Source: Streptomyces sp. ACA25
GTDB taxonomy: Bacteria; Actinomycetota; Actinomycetes; Streptomycetales; Streptomycetaceae
Length of the DNA: 64,000 bases
Direction of reading: 5' to 3'
Assembly: GCF_028200735.1 (NCBI RefSeq)
Contig: NZ_JAQKPV010000001.1
Coordinates: 744,001 to 808,000 of the forward strand
Below the pieces are notes generated by a model. The model saw nothing but the letters and a program-made list of their open reading frames with translations. It had not been told where the DNA came from and did no database searches. Made by a program: the position numbers and the translations under genes. Of this stretch, positions 16,749 to 28,033 are shown one piece after another; the first letter of the stretch is position 1, and each line of letters begins with the position of its first letter.

Positions 16749-18275
16749 GTGTCCCTCACGCAGGTACACACGAGCGAAAGGGGCTGGTCCAGGGTGCGTG
16801 CTGCGGCGGAGGCGGTCCGGCGGCACCGGGATCTGTGGCGGCTGACGGCTTGCGCCGCCGCCGCCGGTCTCGCGGTCACCGCGGGAGCCGTCGCCGTGGC
16901 CGGACCCTGGGACTCGGGACAGCGTACGGCTGAGCGGGCCCTGGCAGGCGAGGTGAGCCCAGAGCGTGACGAGGCGCACATCGAGCCGCTCCCGGACGAT
17001 CTGCCCGCCGCCCCGTCCGCCGGGCCCGTGCTCCCCGCGGCCGGCTCCTCCGCCGCGGACGGTGCGGCGGCCGCGGCGGACCGCGAGGGGGGCGCGGAAG
17101 GCCCGAACAGCGCAGACGGCCCGTCCGGTCAGCGGGCCTTCGCCGAGGTACTGGACCCGCTGCTGCGGGACCCCGCTCTCGCGGGAGGCATCTCGGCCTC
17201 CGTCGTGGACCTCACCACCGGCCGGCAGCTGTACGGGGCCGCCCCGGACACCGTCAGGCCGCCCGCCTCCAGCGTCAAACTCGTCACCGGGGCCGCCGCC
17301 CTGCAGGCCCTCGGCCCGGACCACCGGCTCGCCACCCGCGTCGTGTGGGACGGCGCGCACGACCGGGTGGTCCTGGTCGGGGGCGGGGACACCACGCTGA
17401 CCGCCGGCGATCTGCGGAAGCTCGCCGAGGAGACCGCCGACGCGCTGGCGGACCGCGGTATCGCCACGGTCGGCGTCGGTTATGACGCGGACCGCTACAG
17501 CGGCCCGGCCCTGCACCCCATCGGTGTCAACAGCAACATCGCTCCGCTGACCTCGCTGATGGTCAACGCCGGCCGCCTGGACGACAGCACCCACGGCCCG
17601 GCACCCCGGGCCGCGGACCCCGCCGCCCGGGCCGCCGCCGACTTCGTCGGCCACCTCGGGGACGCCGGTATCGAGGTGAAGGGCGCCTCGGCCGCCCCGC
17701 GCGACGCCCCGCCCGGCGCCGAGCGGCTGGCCGGGCACCGCTCCGCGCCCGTCTCGGCACTGGTCGAGCGGTTCCTCACCACGAGTGACAACGACCTTGC
17801 CGAGAGCCTCGCCCGGCACACCGCCGTCGCCACCGGCCATGCCCCCGACTTCGCCGGGATCGAAGCCGCCGCGGCCGAGCAGCTCGCGGATCTCGGGCTG
17901 GCGGTGGACGACGTGCGGATCGTGGACGGCAGCGGCCTCGACCGGGGGGCGCGGGTCACTGCCGCGCTGCTGACCGGGCTGCTCGCCACCGCGGCCGACC
18001 CCGGCCGGCCCGAGCTGCGGCCGGTCCTGACCGGCCTGCCGGTCGCGGGGTTCAGCGGGACGCTCAGCGGCCGGTACGCGGAGGGCGGCGCGGGCGTGGT
18101 CCGCGCCAAGACCGGCACGCTGACGGGTGTCAACACACTCTCCGGCACGCTCGTCGACGCCGAGGGGCGGCTGCTCGGCTTCTCCTTCATGGCCAACGGA
18201 ACGCAGGCCCCCCGGGCGGCCGAGGCCGCCCTCGACCGCGCCGTCACGGCCCTGACGGTGTGCGGCTGCCGGTGA
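16749..18275 (+). CDS. dacB: D-alanyl-D-alanine carboxypeptidase/endopeptidase (PBP4, peptidase S13)
   Basis: A 508-residue class C penicillin-binding protein that trims or cleaves peptidoglycan cross-links outside the membrane. It starts with a cytoplasmic basic stretch and one membrane segment ([20 protein letters not shown]), then a low-complexity Ala/Gly/Pro linker of about 70 residues, then the catalytic domain. The three penicillin-binding motifs are intact: SSVK ([11 protein letters not shown]), SDN ([14 protein letters not shown]) and KTG ([12 protein letters not shown]). GTG at 16749 with AGGTG upstream is used; GTG at 16794 is a possible alternative. The next gene, a zincin, begins 79 bases downstream in the same direction. 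Confidence 0.95.
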   Translation: MSLTQVHTSERGWSRVRAAAEAVRRHRDLWRLTACAAAAGLAVTAGAVAVAGPWDSGQRTAERALAGEVSPERDEAHIEPLPDDLPAAPSAGPVLPAAGSSAADGAAAAADREGGAEGPNSADGPSGQRAFAEVLDPLLRDPALAGGISASVVDLTTGRQLYGAAPDTVRPPASSVKLVTGAAALQALGPDHRLATRVVWDGAHDRVVLVGGGDTTLTAGDLRKLAEETADALADRGIATVGVGYDADRYSGPALHPIGVNSNIAPLTSLMVNAGRLDDSTHGPAPRAADPAARAAADFVGHLGDAGIEVKGASAAPRDAPPGAERLAGHRSAPVSALVERFLTTSDNDLAESLARHTAVATGHAPDFAGIEAAAAEQLADLGLAVDDVRIVDGSGLDRGARVTAALLTGLLATAADPGRPELRPVLTGLPVAGFSGTLSGRYAEGGAGVVRAKTGTLTGVNTLSGTLVDAEGRLLGFSFMANGTQAPRAAEAALDRAVTALTVCGCR

Positions 18276-18354
18276 CCTCCCGGTCCCGCGCCCCGGTCCG
18301 CCGCACCCCGTCACCACTATCCGTAGCCGTGGCGGGCACCGTACGGTTGAGGAC

Positions 18355-19503
18355 ATGACGCGTCTCGGTGGTACGGATCTGGTCGACTGGAATCTGGCGG
18401 TTTCCACCGCCACCCGCCTGGCCCGCCCCGGCCCCGAAGCGAGCCGGGAGGAGGCCAGAGCGGTGGTGGCGGAGCTGCGGCGGCATGCCGCCGCCTCCCA
18501 GGAACACGTGCGCTCCTTCACCGGCATGGACACCGGCGGGGCGGACACCCCCGTGCTGATCGTCGACCGTCCCGGTTGGGTGAAGGCCAACGCGGCCGGC
18601 TTCCGGGAGCTGCTCCACCCCCTCATCGGCAAGATGCGCGAACGCCGGGAGGCGGCGCCCGGCGGACCGGCCCTCGCCGCCGTCGGCAGCAAGGTCACCG
18701 GTGTCGAGGTGGGGATGCTGCTGGCCTTCCTGTCGTCCCGCGTCCTGGGCCAGTACGAGGCCTTCGCGCCGCCCTCCCCGCAGCTGCCCGCTGCCGCGGA
18801 CGGCAGCCGGCCCGGCGGCCGGCTGCTGCTCGTCGCGCCGAACATCGTCCACGTCGAGCGGGAACTGGACGTGCAGCCGCACGACTTCCGGCTCTGGGTC
18901 TGCCTGCACGAGGAGACCCACCGCACCCAGTTCACCGCCGTCCCGTGGCTGCGTGACCACTTGGAGAGCGAGATCCAGGCGTTCCTGCTGGAGGCCGACG
19001 TGGATCCCGCGACGCTGGTCGAGCGCCTGCGGAAGGCCGCCCAGTCGCTGGCGGGACGTTCGGAGGCCGAGGAGCCGCAGGACCGCGCGGCAGGCGGCGA
19101 CGGCTCCGGAGGCAGCCTCGTCGAGCTGGTGCAGACCCCGCGCCAGCGGGAGATTCTGGCCCGGCTCACCGCGGTGATGTCCTTGCTGGAGGGGCACGCG
19201 GAGTTCGTCATGGACGGGGTCGGGCCGCAGGTGGTCCCCACGGTGGCGGAGATCCGGGAGAAGTTCACCCGGCGCCGTCAGCAGGGGGCGGGCACCCTGG
19301 ACCGGGCGCTGCGCAAGCTTCTCGGCATGGACGCGAAGCTCCGGCAGTACAAGGAGGGCGAGCGGTTCGTCCGGGCCGTGGTCGCCGAGGCCGGCATGGC
19401 GGGTCTGAACAAAGTGTGGACCTCCCCGAACACACTGCCGACCAAGGACGAAATCGCCAAACCTGAGGACTGGGTCGCCCGGGTGCGTGCCGGCTCGGCA
19501 TAG
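18355..19503 (+). CDS. Zinc-dependent metalloprotease-like protein (zincin, DUF2342 family)
   Basis: A 382-residue member of the actinobacterial zincin/DUF2342 family, sometimes named coenzyme-F420-biosynthesis-associated. The HEETH in [20 protein letters not shown] is an HExxH zinc motif. Further conserved parts are [36 protein letters not shown] and [13 protein letters not shown]. No substrate is known and there is no signal peptide, so it is probably cytoplasmic. TACGGT at 18342-18347 lies seven bases before the ATG, suggesting a leaderless transcript. In Streptomyces it is a constant neighbour of dacB and tilS. Confidence 0.9.
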   Translation: MTRLGGTDLVDWNLAVSTATRLARPGPEASREEARAVVAELRRHAAASQEHVRSFTGMDTGGADTPVLIVDRPGWVKANAAGFRELLHPLIGKMRERREAAPGGPALAAVGSKVTGVEVGMLLAFLSSRVLGQYEAFAPPSPQLPAAADGSRPGGRLLLVAPNIVHVERELDVQPHDFRLWVCLHEETHRTQFTAVPWLRDHLESEIQAFLLEADVDPATLVERLRKAAQSLAGRSEAEEPQDRAAGGDGSGGSLVELVQTPRQREILARLTAVMSLLEGHAEFVMDGVGPQVVPTVAEIREKFTRRRQQGAGTLDRALRKLLGMDAKLRQYKEGERFVRAVVAEAGMAGLNKVWTSPNTLPTKDEIAKPEDWVARVRAGSA

Positions 19504-19678
19504 GAGCGAAGGCTGGAGCGCGGAACGGCCGCCCGGCCCCCGAATGCCACCACAATCACTCGTACGAGGGACCGTCGGCCCGTACCCGGCGTGCGATGCT
19601 CAGGAAGCCCCGCTTTTCTGTCACCATCGACACACGCTGAGTAATGCCCCCCGATGCTCCCGAGGAAGTGATTCGGAC

Positions 19679-20782
19679 ATGGGTCCCCATCCCGCGGTCG
19701 CGGCGATACGCCTGGCGGTCCGCCGCGTTCTGCATGACATGCTCCACACCCGAACCACCGCGCGCCCCCCCCACGACCCGTTCGACCCGCACGCCCCTTC
19801 CCCGGACCCCCGGGGAGCAGCCGCCCCGCCGGCCGCGCGGCGGCCCCTCCTGGTACTGGCCGCCTGTTCCGGCGGCGCCGACTCCATGGCCCTCGCCTCC
19901 GCCCTTGCCTTCGAAGCCCCCCGGCTCGGCATCAGAGCCGGGGGCATCACCGTCGACCACGGGCTGCAGTCCGGCTCGGAGCTGCGGGCCCGGGAGGTCG
20001 CCGACCGGATGACCGCGCTCGGTCTGGATCCCGCGGAGGCCGTCACCGTGGCCGTCGGCCGGGACGGCGGCCCGGAAGCCGCTGCCCGCACCGCCCGCTA
20101 CGCCGCCCTCGACGCCGCCGCCGAGCGGCACGGCGCCGATGCCGTCCTGCTCGGCCACACCCGCGACGACCAGGCCGAAACGGTCCTGCTGGGCCTGGCC
20201 CGCGGGTCCGGCACCCGGTCGCTGTCCGGCATGGCCGACGTCTCCGCCGGGCTGTCCGGCGGGGAGCAGGCCCCGCAGCGGTACCGCCGCCCCTTCCTGC
20301 GCACCGACCGGCAGACCACCCGCCGGGCCTGCCTGGAGCAGCAGCTGCCCGTCTGGGACGACCCGCACAACACCGACCCCGCGTACACCCGGTCCCGGGT
20401 GCGCCACGAGGCACTGCCGGTGCTCGAGAAGGCCCTGGGCCGCGGCGTGGTGGAGGCGCTGGCCCGCACCGCGCAGCTCTCCCGCGACGACGCGGACGCA
20501 CTCGACTCCTGGGCCAGGCAGGCCGAGCGCTCCGTCGTCGGCCCCGACGGAGCCCTGGACATCGCCGCGCTGGGTGCCTTGCCCCCGGCGGTCCGCCGCC
20601 GCGTGCTCCGCCGGGCCGCCATCGCGGCGGGCGCTCCGGCCGGCTCGCTGTTCGCCCGCCACATCGAGGAGACCGACCGTCTCATCACCGCCTGGCGCGG
20701 CCAGCGTCCGCTGAATCTGCCGGGCCGCGTCGAAGCCCGACGGCAGGGTGGCAGACTGGTGCTGGAGCAGGCGGACCGATAG
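19679..20782 (+). CDS. tilS: tRNA(Ile)-lysidine synthase
   Basis: A 367-residue TilS, which adds lysine to C34 of the tRNA-Ile with CAU anticodon so that it reads AUA. The PP-loop ATP motif SGGADS ([18 protein letters not shown]), the [19 protein letters not shown] segment and [10 protein letters not shown] are typical. The C-terminal half is the shorter TilS accessory domain. ATG at 19679 is chosen; GAGGAAG lies about eleven bases upstream. A non-conserved insert of about 30 residues ([20 protein letters not shown]) precedes the PP-loop. hpt follows after 19 bases, the usual tilS-hpt-ftsH order. Confidence 0.95.
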   Translation: MGPHPAVAAIRLAVRRVLHDMLHTRTTARPPHDPFDPHAPSPDPRGAAAPPAARRPLLVLAACSGGADSMALASALAFEAPRLGIRAGGITVDHGLQSGSELRAREVADRMTALGLDPAEAVTVAVGRDGGPEAAARTARYAALDAAAERHGADAVLLGHTRDDQAETVLLGLARGSGTRSLSGMADVSAGLSGGEQAPQRYRRPFLRTDRQTTRRACLEQQLPVWDDPHNTDPAYTRSRVRHEALPVLEKALGRGVVEALARTAQLSRDDADALDSWARQAERSVVGPDGALDIAALGALPPAVRRRVLRRAAIAAGAPAGSLFARHIEETDRLITAWRGQRPLNLPGRVEARRQGGRLVLEQADR

Positions 20783-20801
20783 CCGACAGAGAGTGGCGCG
20801 G

Positions 20802-21356
20802 GTGCACGAGAAGGACATGGGCGACGACCTTCGGTCGGTGCTCATCACCAAGGAAGAAATCGATGCCAAGCTCACGGAGCTGGCAGCCGCGATCGACGCG
20901 GAGTACGCGGGCAAGGACCTGCTCGTCGTGGGGGTCCTCAAGGGCGCGGTGATGGTCATGGCCGACCTGGCGCGGGCCCTGTCCACGCCGGTCACCATGG
21001 ACTGGATGGCGGTCTCCTCCTACGGCGCGGGCACCCAGTCGTCCGGCGTCGTCCGGATTCTGAAGGACCTGGACACCGACATCAAGAGCCGGAACGTCCT
21101 GATCGTCGAGGACATCATCGACTCGGGGCTGACGCTCTCCTGGCTGCTGTCGAACCTCGGTTCGCGGGAGCCCGCCTCACTGGAGGTCGTCACCCTGCTC
21201 CGCAAGCCGGAGGCCGCGAAGGTCGACATCGATGTGCGCTGGGTGGGCTTCGACATTCCGAGCGAGTTCGTGGTCGGTTACGGCCTCGACTACGCGGAGA
21301 AGTACCGGAACCTGCCCTTCGTCGGTACCCTCGCCCCGCACGTGTACGGGGGCTGA
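20802..21356 (+). CDS. hpt: Hypoxanthine phosphoribosyltransferase
   Basis: A 184-residue purine salvage enzyme joining hypoxanthine or guanine to PRPP. The PRPP-binding motif [18 protein letters not shown] and the flexible-loop [11 protein letters not shown] are intact, as is [18 protein letters not shown] near the C-terminus. GTG at 20802 ([10 protein letters not shown]) is used; ATG at 20817 has its Shine-Dalgarno too close. The gene follows tilS in one unit and precedes ftsH, a conserved actinobacterial order. Confidence 0.96.
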   Translation: MHEKDMGDDLRSVLITKEEIDAKLTELAAAIDAEYAGKDLLVVGVLKGAVMVMADLARALSTPVTMDWMAVSSYGAGTQSSGVVRILKDLDTDIKSRNVLIVEDIIDSGLTLSWLLSNLGSREPASLEVVTLLRKPEAAKVDIDVRWVGFDIPSEFVVGYGLDYAEKYRNLPFVGTLAPHVYGG

Positions 21357-21621
21357 CCGCGACTCCAGGAACATCCGCCCGCCGCCCGGCGTTGGAGCAG
21401 CAGGGCGGAGGGCAGGAGGGGCGGGCCGGTATGCGGTCCGTTCCCGGTCCCCGGCAGTCGTGGGCCACAATGCTGGGGTACCGTCGCGATGAGTCAGCTG
21501 TTCCCGCGCCGGACGCGCACCGGCGGGGTTGAGGACACCGCACGCACAGCAGATCCCGTCCGGGGGCTGTGCCTTGATGTGGCAGGAGGGACGGGGCCGC
21601 GCAGCCCCGTAATGGAGAGAC

Positions 21622-23685
21622 GTGAAGCGCTACTTCCGTGGGCCGATCTTGTGGATCACGCTGGCCGTGCTCGCCGTGATCCTGGTCATGAACGTGTTCC
21701 GCACCTCCGAGGGCTACACCACGGTCGACACCGGCCAGGTCGTCCAGGCCATCGCGGACAACCGTGTGCAGTCCGCCGAGCTCACCACCGGTGATGAGCA
21801 GCGCATCAAGGTGCAGCTCAAGGACGGTGAGGAGATCGAGGGCAGCGACCAGATCCAGGCCAGCTACATCGAGGAGCAGGGCACCGAGCTCGCCTACACC
21901 CTGCAGCAGAAGTACCAGAACGAGGAGCTGACCGGCGGGTACACCGTCTCGCCGCAGTCGCAGAACCCGTTCGTGGGCATGCTGCTGTCGATCCTTCCCT
22001 TCCTGCTGATCATCCTGGTCTTCCTGTTCCTGATGCAGCAGATGCAGGGCGGCGGCTCCCGGGTGATGAACTTCGGCAAGTCCAAGGCCAAGCTCATCAC
22101 CAAGGACACCCCCAAGACGACCTTCGACGACGTGGCCGGATCCGATGAGGCGGTCGAGGAGCTCCACGAGATCAAGGAGTTCCTGCGGGAGCCCGGAAAG
22201 TTCCAGGCCGTCGGCGCGAAGATCCCCAAGGGCGTGCTGCTGTACGGTCCGCCCGGCACCGGCAAGACCCTCCTCGCGCGGGCCGTCGCCGGTGAGGCGG
22301 GCGTGCCCTTCTACTCCATCTCCGGTTCCGATTTCGTCGAGATGTTCGTCGGTGTCGGCGCCTCCCGGGTCCGGGACCTCTTCGAGCAGGCCAAGGCCAA
22401 CGCCCCGGCCATCGTGTTCGTCGACGAGATCGACGCCGTCGGACGGCACCGCGGAGCGGGCATGGGCGGCGGCCACGACGAGCGGGAGCAGACCCTGAAC
22501 CAGCTGCTCGTCGAAATGGACGGCTTCGACGTGCAGGGCGGGGTCATTCTGATCGCCGCCACCAACCGTCCCGACATCCTCGATCCCGCGCTGCTGCGCC
22601 CCGGCCGCTTCGACCGGCAGATCGCCGTCGACCGTCCCGACATGCAGGGCCGGCTGGAGATCCTCAAGGTTCACCAGAAGGGCAAGCCGGTCGCCCCGGA
22701 CGTCGACCTGCAGGCGGTCGCCCGGCGTACTCCGGGTTTCACCGGTGCCGACCTGAACAACGTGCTCAACGAGGCGGCGCTGCTGGCCGCGCGCGGCGAC
22801 GCCAAGATGATCGACAACCACTTCCTGGACGAGGCGATCGACCGGGTGGTGGCCGGTCCGCAGAAGCGCACCAGGATCATGAGCGACAAGGAGAAGATGA
22901 TCACCGCGTACCACGAGGGCGGGCACGCCCTGGTCGCGGCGGCTTCTCCGAACAGCGACCCGGTGCACAAGGTCACGATCCTGTCCCGCGGCCGGGCACT
23001 CGGCTACACCATGGTGCTGCCGACCGAGGACAAGTACTCCACCACCCGTAACGAGATGCTCGACCAGCTGGCGTACATGATGGGCGGCCGCGCGGCCGAG
23101 GAGCTGGTCTTCCACGACCCGACCACGGGTGCGGGGAACGACATCGAGAAGGCCACCGCCACCGCCCGGGCCATGGTCACCCAGTACGGCATGACCGAGC
23201 GGCTCGGTGCCATCAAGTTCGGTGCCGACAGCTCCGAGCCCTTCATGGGCAAGGACATGGGTCATCAGCGCGACTACTCCGAGGAGGTCGCCGGCCTGGT
23301 GGACGAAGAGGTCAAGAAGCTGATCGAGACCGCGCACAACGAGGCGTGGGAGATCCTGGTCGAGAACCGTGACGTGCTCGACAACCTGGTGCTGGAGCTG
23401 CTCGAGCGGGAGACCCTCAACAAGGACGACCTGGCGGAGATCTTCACGCCGGTCGTGAAGCGCCCGGCCCGCCCGGCCTGGACGGGCTCCTCGCGGCGCT
23501 CCCCGTCGACCCGGCCGCCGGTCACCTTCCCGTCCAAGGAGCTGACCATGGCGAACGGCAGCTCCTCCGAGCCGGGCAAGACCTCCTTGGACAAGCAGCT
23601 GTCCGGTGACCACACCCCGCCGGCCTCGGAATACTCCGAGCCCGCCGCCGACCGCCCACCGCAGGACCGGCCCCGGGACAACTGA
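21622..23685 (+). CDS. ftsH: ATP-dependent membrane zinc protease FtsH
   Basis: A 687-residue AAA+ membrane protease for quality control of membrane and soluble regulators. Two N-terminal membrane segments ([16 protein letters not shown] and [19 protein letters not shown]) flank a small extracytoplasmic domain. The AAA module has Walker [12 protein letters not shown], Walker [18 protein letters not shown] and second region of homology RPGRFDRQI. The protease zinc motif is HEGGH ([16 protein letters not shown]). The C-terminal 65 residues are disordered, rich in Ser, Pro and Asp. GTG at 21622 has GGAG upstream. The 265-base upstream gap contains a -10-like ACAATGCT near 21468. Confidence 0.98.
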   Translation: MKRYFRGPILWITLAVLAVILVMNVFRTSEGYTTVDTGQVVQAIADNRVQSAELTTGDEQRIKVQLKDGEEIEGSDQIQASYIEEQGTELAYTLQQKYQNEELTGGYTVSPQSQNPFVGMLLSILPFLLIILVFLFLMQQMQGGGSRVMNFGKSKAKLITKDTPKTTFDDVAGSDEAVEELHEIKEFLREPGKFQAVGAKIPKGVLLYGPPGTGKTLLARAVAGEAGVPFYSISGSDFVEMFVGVGASRVRDLFEQAKANAPAIVFVDEIDAVGRHRGAGMGGGHDEREQTLNQLLVEMDGFDVQGGVILIAATNRPDILDPALLRPGRFDRQIAVDRPDMQGRLEILKVHQKGKPVAPDVDLQAVARRTPGFTGADLNNVLNEAALLAARGDAKMIDNHFLDEAIDRVVAGPQKRTRIMSDKEKMITAYHEGGHALVAAASPNSDPVHKVTILSRGRALGYTMVLPTEDKYSTTRNEMLDQLAYMMGGRAAEELVFHDPTTGAGNDIEKATATARAMVTQYGMTERLGAIKFGADSSEPFMGKDMGHQRDYSEEVAGLVDEEVKKLIETAHNEAWEILVENRDVLDNLVLELLERETLNKDDLAEIFTPVVKRPARPAWTGSSRRSPSTRPPVTFPSKELTMANGSSSEPGKTSLDKQLSGDHTPPASEYSEPAADRPPQDRPRDN

Positions 23686-23819
23686 GCCGGGCCCCCGCCG
23701 CCGGTCCGGGCGGCCTTGGGACGGCCCGCGGAATGCCCGCCGCGCCCCTCAGGTTTACCCTGAGGGGCGCACGCGTGTGCGAACACGTGACCGCACGCAG
23801 ACGAAGGATCGAGGACCGT

Positions 23820-24425
23820 ATGACCGACCCGGTGACGCTGGCAGGCGAGGGCTCCATCGGCGAGTTCGATGAGAAGCGCGCGGAGAGCGCCGTGCGGGAA
23901 CTCCTCATCGCGGTGGGTGAGGACCCGGACCGTGAGGGTCTGCGGGACACCCCCGCCCGCGTCGCACGGTCCTACCGGGAGATCCTGGCCGGCCTCTGGC
24001 AGAAGCCGGAGGACGTCCTGACCACGACGTTCGACCTGGGGCACGACGAGCTGATCCTGGTGAAGGACATCGAGATCATGAGCGTGTGCGAGCACCACCT
24101 GCTGCCCTTCCACGGCGTCGCCCACGTGGGTTACATCCCGGCGGCGACGGGAAAGATCACCGGGCTGTCCAAGATCGCCCGGCTGGTCGATGTCTTCGCC
24201 CGCCGCCCGCAGGTCCAGGAGCGGCTCACCACGCAGATCGCGGAGTCACTGCTGCGCATCCTGGAGGCCCGGGGCGTCATCGTCGTCATCGAGGCCGAGC
24301 ACATGTGCATGTCGGTGCGCGGGATCCGCAAGCCCGGCGCCAAGACCACCACGTCGGCGGTCCGCGGTCAGCTGCGGGACGCCACCACCCGGGCCGAGGC
24401 GATGAGCCTGATCCTCGCCCGCTGA
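23820..24425 (+). CDS. folE: GTP cyclohydrolase I
   Basis: A 201-residue enzyme opening the folate pathway by converting GTP to dihydroneopterin triphosphate. The zinc-binding and catalytic segment [40 protein letters not shown] and [17 protein letters not shown] are all canonical. ATG at 23820 follows AGGA closely. It lies directly after ftsH, while the other folate genes are 5-7 kb further on and split between strands. Confidence 0.98.
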   Translation: MTDPVTLAGEGSIGEFDEKRAESAVRELLIAVGEDPDREGLRDTPARVARSYREILAGLWQKPEDVLTTTFDLGHDELILVKDIEIMSVCEHHLLPFHGVAHVGYIPAATGKITGLSKIARLVDVFARRPQVQERLTTQIAESLLRILEARGVIVVIEAEHMCMSVRGIRKPGAKTTTSAVRGQLRDATTRAEAMSLILAR

Positions 24426-24490
24426 GCGGCGGTCAGGTGCGGCACGTCCCGGGGGAACCGGGCGCGTTCCCCGGGCGGTCAGCTGTGCGG

Positions 24491-25327
24491 TCAGCGGCTG
24501 GTGAGCCACTGGGACGTCGTCCCGGGCGCGTCACCCTCGGACGGGCCGGGAGGCGGAGCGGAGGGTGGCGGCGGGGCGTCCGCGGGCGGGTCGGCGTGGG
24601 TGCCGAAGTAGTCGAAGCCGCCGGCGTCCTGGCCGTTCCGTTCCCGGCCGGCCACCGGGGACAGCGGCGCCGCCCCCGGTCCGGCAGGCCGGGCCGCAGG
24701 AGCGGACGGCGCTTGCGGCCCCAGGAGCGGCTGCGGTGCGGCTGCCCGGCGCTGACGGGCCAGGCTCTGCGGAAGGCGGCCGAGCGCCTCGTACGCCTGC
24801 AGGTACGTCAGCGGCGTCGGGGCGCCCCCGGCCGTGCGGTGATCGGTGGCCCGGGCGGCGAGCGCCTTGGGCTGCGAGGCCGTCTCCAGCGCGAGCCGGC
24901 GGCGGCCTTCCAGTGCGTTGGCCCGTTCGTTCTCCGCGTGTGCGTAGCGGCGCAGCAGCGCGGCGTGCTCGCTGCGCAGGCGGCCCAGCTCGAGGCGTTT
25001 GGCCCGCACCTTGTCCTCGAGCGTGCCCACCAGCTCCTGGGCCTCCTCCAGCTCGGCCTGCCGCTCCTCGGCCCGCCAGGACTCCGCCGCCCGGCCGGCC
25101 CGTTCCTTGGCCACCCGGCGGCTCGCGTCGACGTCCCACTGGTGCAACAGCACCGCGGCGGCGACGGCGGCCCCCGCTGTCACGGTAATCAGGACGCGCA
25201 GCGTCAGCGCCTCGGCGTCCCCCACCACCAGCCAGCCGGCGGCGGCGCAGAGCACGGCGAAGCCGCCGATACCGGAGGGGACCAGCCGCCGGTGCAGCGG
25301 TGTGTGTCGATGACGTCCACGTGCCAT
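24491..25327 (-). CDS. Membrane protein with coiled coil, unknown function
   Basis: A 278-residue protein with two adjacent N-terminal membrane segments (GGFAVLCAAAGWLVVG and VLITVTAGAAVAAAVLLHQW), then a long charged helix predicted to be a coiled coil (residues about 70-155, with AELEEAQELVGTLEDKVRAK). A Pro/Ala-rich disordered tail ends at SQWLTSR. No catalytic motif is visible. Related proteins are found next to folE/ftsH in streptomycetes, but no role is known. It converges on folE. ATG at 25327 is the only good start. Confidence 0.75.
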   Translation of the reverse strand: MARGRHRHTPLHRRLVPSGIGGFAVLCAAAGWLVVGDAEALTLRVLITVTAGAAVAAAVLLHQWDVDASRRVAKERAGRAAESWRAEERQAELEEAQELVGTLEDKVRAKRLELGRLRSEHAALLRRYAHAENERANALEGRRRLALETASQPKALAARATDHRTAGGAPTPLTYLQAYEALGRLPQSLARQRRAAAPQPLLGPQAPSAPAARPAGPGAAPLSPVAGRERNGQDAGGFDYFGTHADPPADAPPPPSAPPPGPSEGDAPGTTSQWLTSR

Positions 25328-25447
25328 GCCGGAAACTTACCGTGATGTACGACGCGGACGGGAGTCCGTTCGGCGGACTGTTCTGAGGTGGTTACCTCAC
25401 GGGAAGGCCGCCGGCGGTCGCTGCGGGGCCGCCGGCGGCCGCTGCGG

Positions 25448-26419
25448 TCAGGAGCCGGTCAGGCCCTGGTCCGCCAGATACGCCCGGGCCACCTCGCCGG
25501 GCTGCTGCCGCTCCGCGTCGACCTGGCGGTTCAGCTCGATCAGGTCCTCGGTGGTGAGGACGCGGGTCAGCGCGTCGAGTGCGTCGGCGATGTCCTGCGC
25601 CCCGGCGGTGTCCGCGTTGACGACGGGCAGGAGGTTGTCCGCGAGCTGGAGGCCCTGGTCGTCCTCCAGCAGCACCAGACCGAACTGCTCCAGCGTGGCG
25701 TCCGTGGTGGTCACCAGCACCATGTCGTCGGTGCCGTCCTGGACGGCCTGCTTGGCCTGGACGGTGCCCACGCCCTTGGGGTCGATACCGGTGATGTCGA
25801 TCCCGTAGGTCTCTTCCAGCCCGATCTGGCAGAACGGCCGCTCGGGACAGTCGTCGCCCGCGGCGAGCCGGATCGGCAGGCCGGACGCCCCGAGGTCGCT
25901 GAGAGTGGTCAGCCCGTGTTCGCCGGCGAAGTCCTCGGTGACGGCGAAGGCGTTCTGGTTGACGGCGTCCCCCGCGTCCAGCACCTTCAGTCCGCGCGGT
26001 TCGGCCAGGTCGCGCAGGGCCTCCACGGTCGCCTGCACGTCGCTGGAGGCGACCAGCTCGGCGCCCTGGCCGTTCTCCTGCACGTTCAGGTACTCCGCCA
26101 TGGTCGCCGCGTACTCGGGCACCACGTCGATCTCGCCGCGCTCGAGCTCGGGAGCGTACAGCTCCCGCGTGTCGACGCTGACGATGTCGGTGGAGTACCC
26201 GGCCTCCTCCAGCACACCGGAGTACAGCTCGGCCATCAGGGCGGCCTCGGTGAACGTGGCGCCGCCGATGGTGAGTGTCGGCCCCCCGCCCCCGTCACCG
26301 TCGCCGCCGCAGGCAGCGGTCAGCGACAGGGCGAGCACCGCACCGGCGAGCGTGCGGAGCACCGGTCGGCCGCGGCGGCGGACACGGGAGGAGCGGGCGG
26401 AGCGGGCAGTCGAGGTCAC
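25448..26419 (-). CDS. Quaternary-amine (glycine betaine-type) ABC transporter substrate-binding lipoprotein
   Basis: A 323-residue OpuAC-type binding protein. The N-terminus is basic and hydrophobic with lipobox LTAACG, so it is tethered outside the membrane. TLTIGGATFTEAALMAELYS and RGEIDVVPEYAATMAEYL are typical of the OsmF/ProX group, as is the late segment VVNADTAGAQDIADALDALT. GTG at 26419 is preferred because GGAGGG is eight bases upstream; GTG at 26428 would touch it. It is the last of three leftward genes with two permeases; the ATPase is divergent. Betaine, choline or carnitine are plausible ligands. Confidence 0.9.
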   Translation of the reverse strand: MTSTARSARSSRVRRRGRPVLRTLAGAVLALSLTAACGGDGDGGGGPTLTIGGATFTEAALMAELYSGVLEEAGYSTDIVSVDTRELYAPELERGEIDVVPEYAATMAEYLNVQENGQGAELVASSDVQATVEALRDLAEPRGLKVLDAGDAVNQNAFAVTEDFAGEHGLTTLSDLGASGLPIRLAAGDDCPERPFCQIGLEETYGIDITGIDPKGVGTVQAKQAVQDGTDDMVLVTTTDATLEQFGLVLLEDDQGLQLADNLLPVVNADTAGAQDIADALDALTRVLTTEDLIELNRQVDAERQQPGEVARAYLADQGLTGS

Positions 26420-26520
26420 GGGTTTCACCCTCCGGGGTTCACATTGCGGTGGTTGCGGTGGTCAGAGGTCGGACACGGATCAACGGTGGCGTGCGGCAGC
26501 GTGCCACCGAGGGGCAACGG

Positions 26521-27291
26521 TCAGCCGGACGGGGACGGAACGGCCCGGTCCCCGCGGGCCGCGGGAGGCGCCGGGCTGCCGGGGCGGGCCGCCCCCGCGG
26601 CGGGCGGAGCGGAAGGCGTGCGACGGCGCAGCGGATCGAGCAGGCGCTGTGTGAGGGCGAGCGTCAGCTCCACGGTCAGGGCCAACAGGGCGACGAGCAC
26701 CGCACCCGCCACCACCTGCGCGGTGTGGTTGGTGGCGAACCCGGCGGTGATGATGCGGCCGAGACCGCCCCCGCCCGGCAGCGCGGCGAGGGTGGCGGTC
26801 GCCACCACCTGGACGCCCGCGGTGCGCACCCCGGTCATGAGAAGGGGATAGGCCAGCGGGAGTTCGACCCGGGTGAGCAGCTGCCAGGGCGACATCCCCA
26901 TCCCCCGGGCGGCCCGCACCACATCCCGGTCCGCCTCCCGGACCCCGACGTAGGCGTTGGTGAGCAGCGGTGGCACGGCGAACAGCACCAGGGCGATGAC
27001 GGTGGGCAGGTTGCCGTGCGCGCCCAGCGGGCCGAGGGTCAGCAGCACCAGTACCGCGAAGGTGGGCACCGCCCGCCCGACGTTGGAGAGATTGACGGCC
27101 AGCGCCCCGCCGCGGCCGGTGTGGCCCAGCCACAGGGCGAGGGGCAGTGCCAGCAGGCAGGCCAGCGCCAGACTCACGCCCGTCAGGTACAGGTGCTCAG
27201 CGAGCCGTTGCCACACGCCGCCCGGACCGTTCCAGTGCGCGGCCGTGGTCAGCCAGGCCCAGGCGTCGGCGGCGGTTTCCGTCACCTGCAT
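26521..27291 (-). CDS. Quaternary-amine ABC transporter permease
   Basis: A 256-residue permease with about five to six membrane helices and the cytoplasmic EAA-type loop GVREADRDVVRAARGMGMSP, where the ATPase docks. VGRAVPTFAVLVLLTLGPLG and LAALPGGGGLGRIITAGFAT are characteristic of OpuA/OsmW-type permeases. A Pro/Ala-rich tail of about 35 residues follows the last helix. It lies 52 bases downstream of the second permease and 101 bases upstream of the binding protein. Confidence 0.9.
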   Translation of the reverse strand: MQVTETAADAWAWLTTAAHWNGPGGVWQRLAEHLYLTGVSLALACLLALPLALWLGHTGRGGALAVNLSNVGRAVPTFAVLVLLTLGPLGAHGNLPTVIALVLFAVPPLLTNAYVGVREADRDVVRAARGMGMSPWQLLTRVELPLAYPLLMTGVRTAGVQVVATATLAALPGGGGLGRIITAGFATNHTAQVVAGAVLVALLALTVELTLALTQRLLDPLRRRTPSAPPAAGAARPGSPAPPAARGDRAVPSPSG

Positions 27292-27343
27292 CGTTCTCGA
27301 CCCCCGGCGGAAGCGGCGGGCGGGGGGACAGCGCGCTGAGCGG

Positions 27344-28033
27344 TCACCGGGCCGGCTCCCCGGTCCGGTTGCGGGGCCGGGCCCAGGGGGTCGCCAGCCG
27401 TTGCAGTCCGAGCAGCAGCAGGTCCGCGGTCACGGCGAGGACCACGCACAGCACGGAGGCGGTGAGGACCTCCGCCTTGAAGTAGCTGTTCATGCCACGG
27501 TAGATCAGATTGCCGAGCCCGCCGTGACCGACGATCGCCCCGACCGTGGTCAGCGAGACCGCCGAGACGGTGGCGATCCGCAGACCGGCCGTCAGGGCCG
27601 GCAGCGCAAGGGGCAGTTCCACGCCGAAGAGCATGCGCACGGGGCCGTACCCCATCCCCAGGGCGGCCTCCCGGACCTCCACGGGCACCGTCTCCAGGCC
27701 GGTGAGGATGTTCCGCACCAGCACCGTCAGCGAGTAGAGCACCAGCCCGCAGACGACCGTGGCCGCGGAGATCCCGAACACCGGCACCAGCAGGGCGTAC
27801 ATGGCCAGCGTCGGCACCGTGTACAGCACGGTGGTCAGACCGAGGACCGGGCCGGCCGCCGCCCGGCGCCGCGCAAGCAGCGCGAGGGGCAGGGAGATCA
27901 CGGTCGCGATGCCGACCGCCGCCGCGGTGATCCCCACGTGCTGCGCCGTCGCCTCGACCAGCTCGGGGCCACGGGTGCGGACATACTCCGGGCACAGCCA
28001 CGCGTTGGCCTCCAGGCAGCTCGTCGCACTCAC
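27344..28033 (-). CDS. Quaternary-amine ABC transporter permease
   Basis: A 229-residue permease paired with the one just downstream. Helices include ITAAAVGIATVISLPLALLA and VLYTVPTLAMYALLVPVFGI. The EAA-type loop reads VPVEVREAALGMGYGPVRML, followed by TVGAIVGHGGLGNLIYRGMN. GTG at 28033 lies seven bases after TAGTGT, so the mRNA is probably leaderless. The gene is first in its unit and divergent from the ATPase with 41 bases between. Confidence 0.92.
   Translation of the reverse strand: MSATSCLEANAWLCPEYVRTRGPELVEATAQHVGITAAAVGIATVISLPLALLARRRAAAGPVLGLTTVLYTVPTLAMYALLVPVFGISAATVVCGLVLYSLTVLVRNILTGLETVPVEVREAALGMGYGPVRMLFGVELPLALPALTAGLRIATVSAVSLTTVGAIVGHGGLGNLIYRGMNSYFKAEVLTASVLCVVLAVTADLLLLGLQRLATPWARPRNRTGEPAR

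Noticed and set aside
21489-21794. Short plus-strand frame overlapping the start of ftsH
   Set aside because: Out of frame with ftsH, Arg/Gly-rich, no homology recognised; the region is the ftsH leader.
21190-23613. Minus-strand open frame of about 800 codons opposite ftsH
   Set aside because: It mirrors ftsH, has low-complexity composition typical of antisense GC-rich frames, and no domain.
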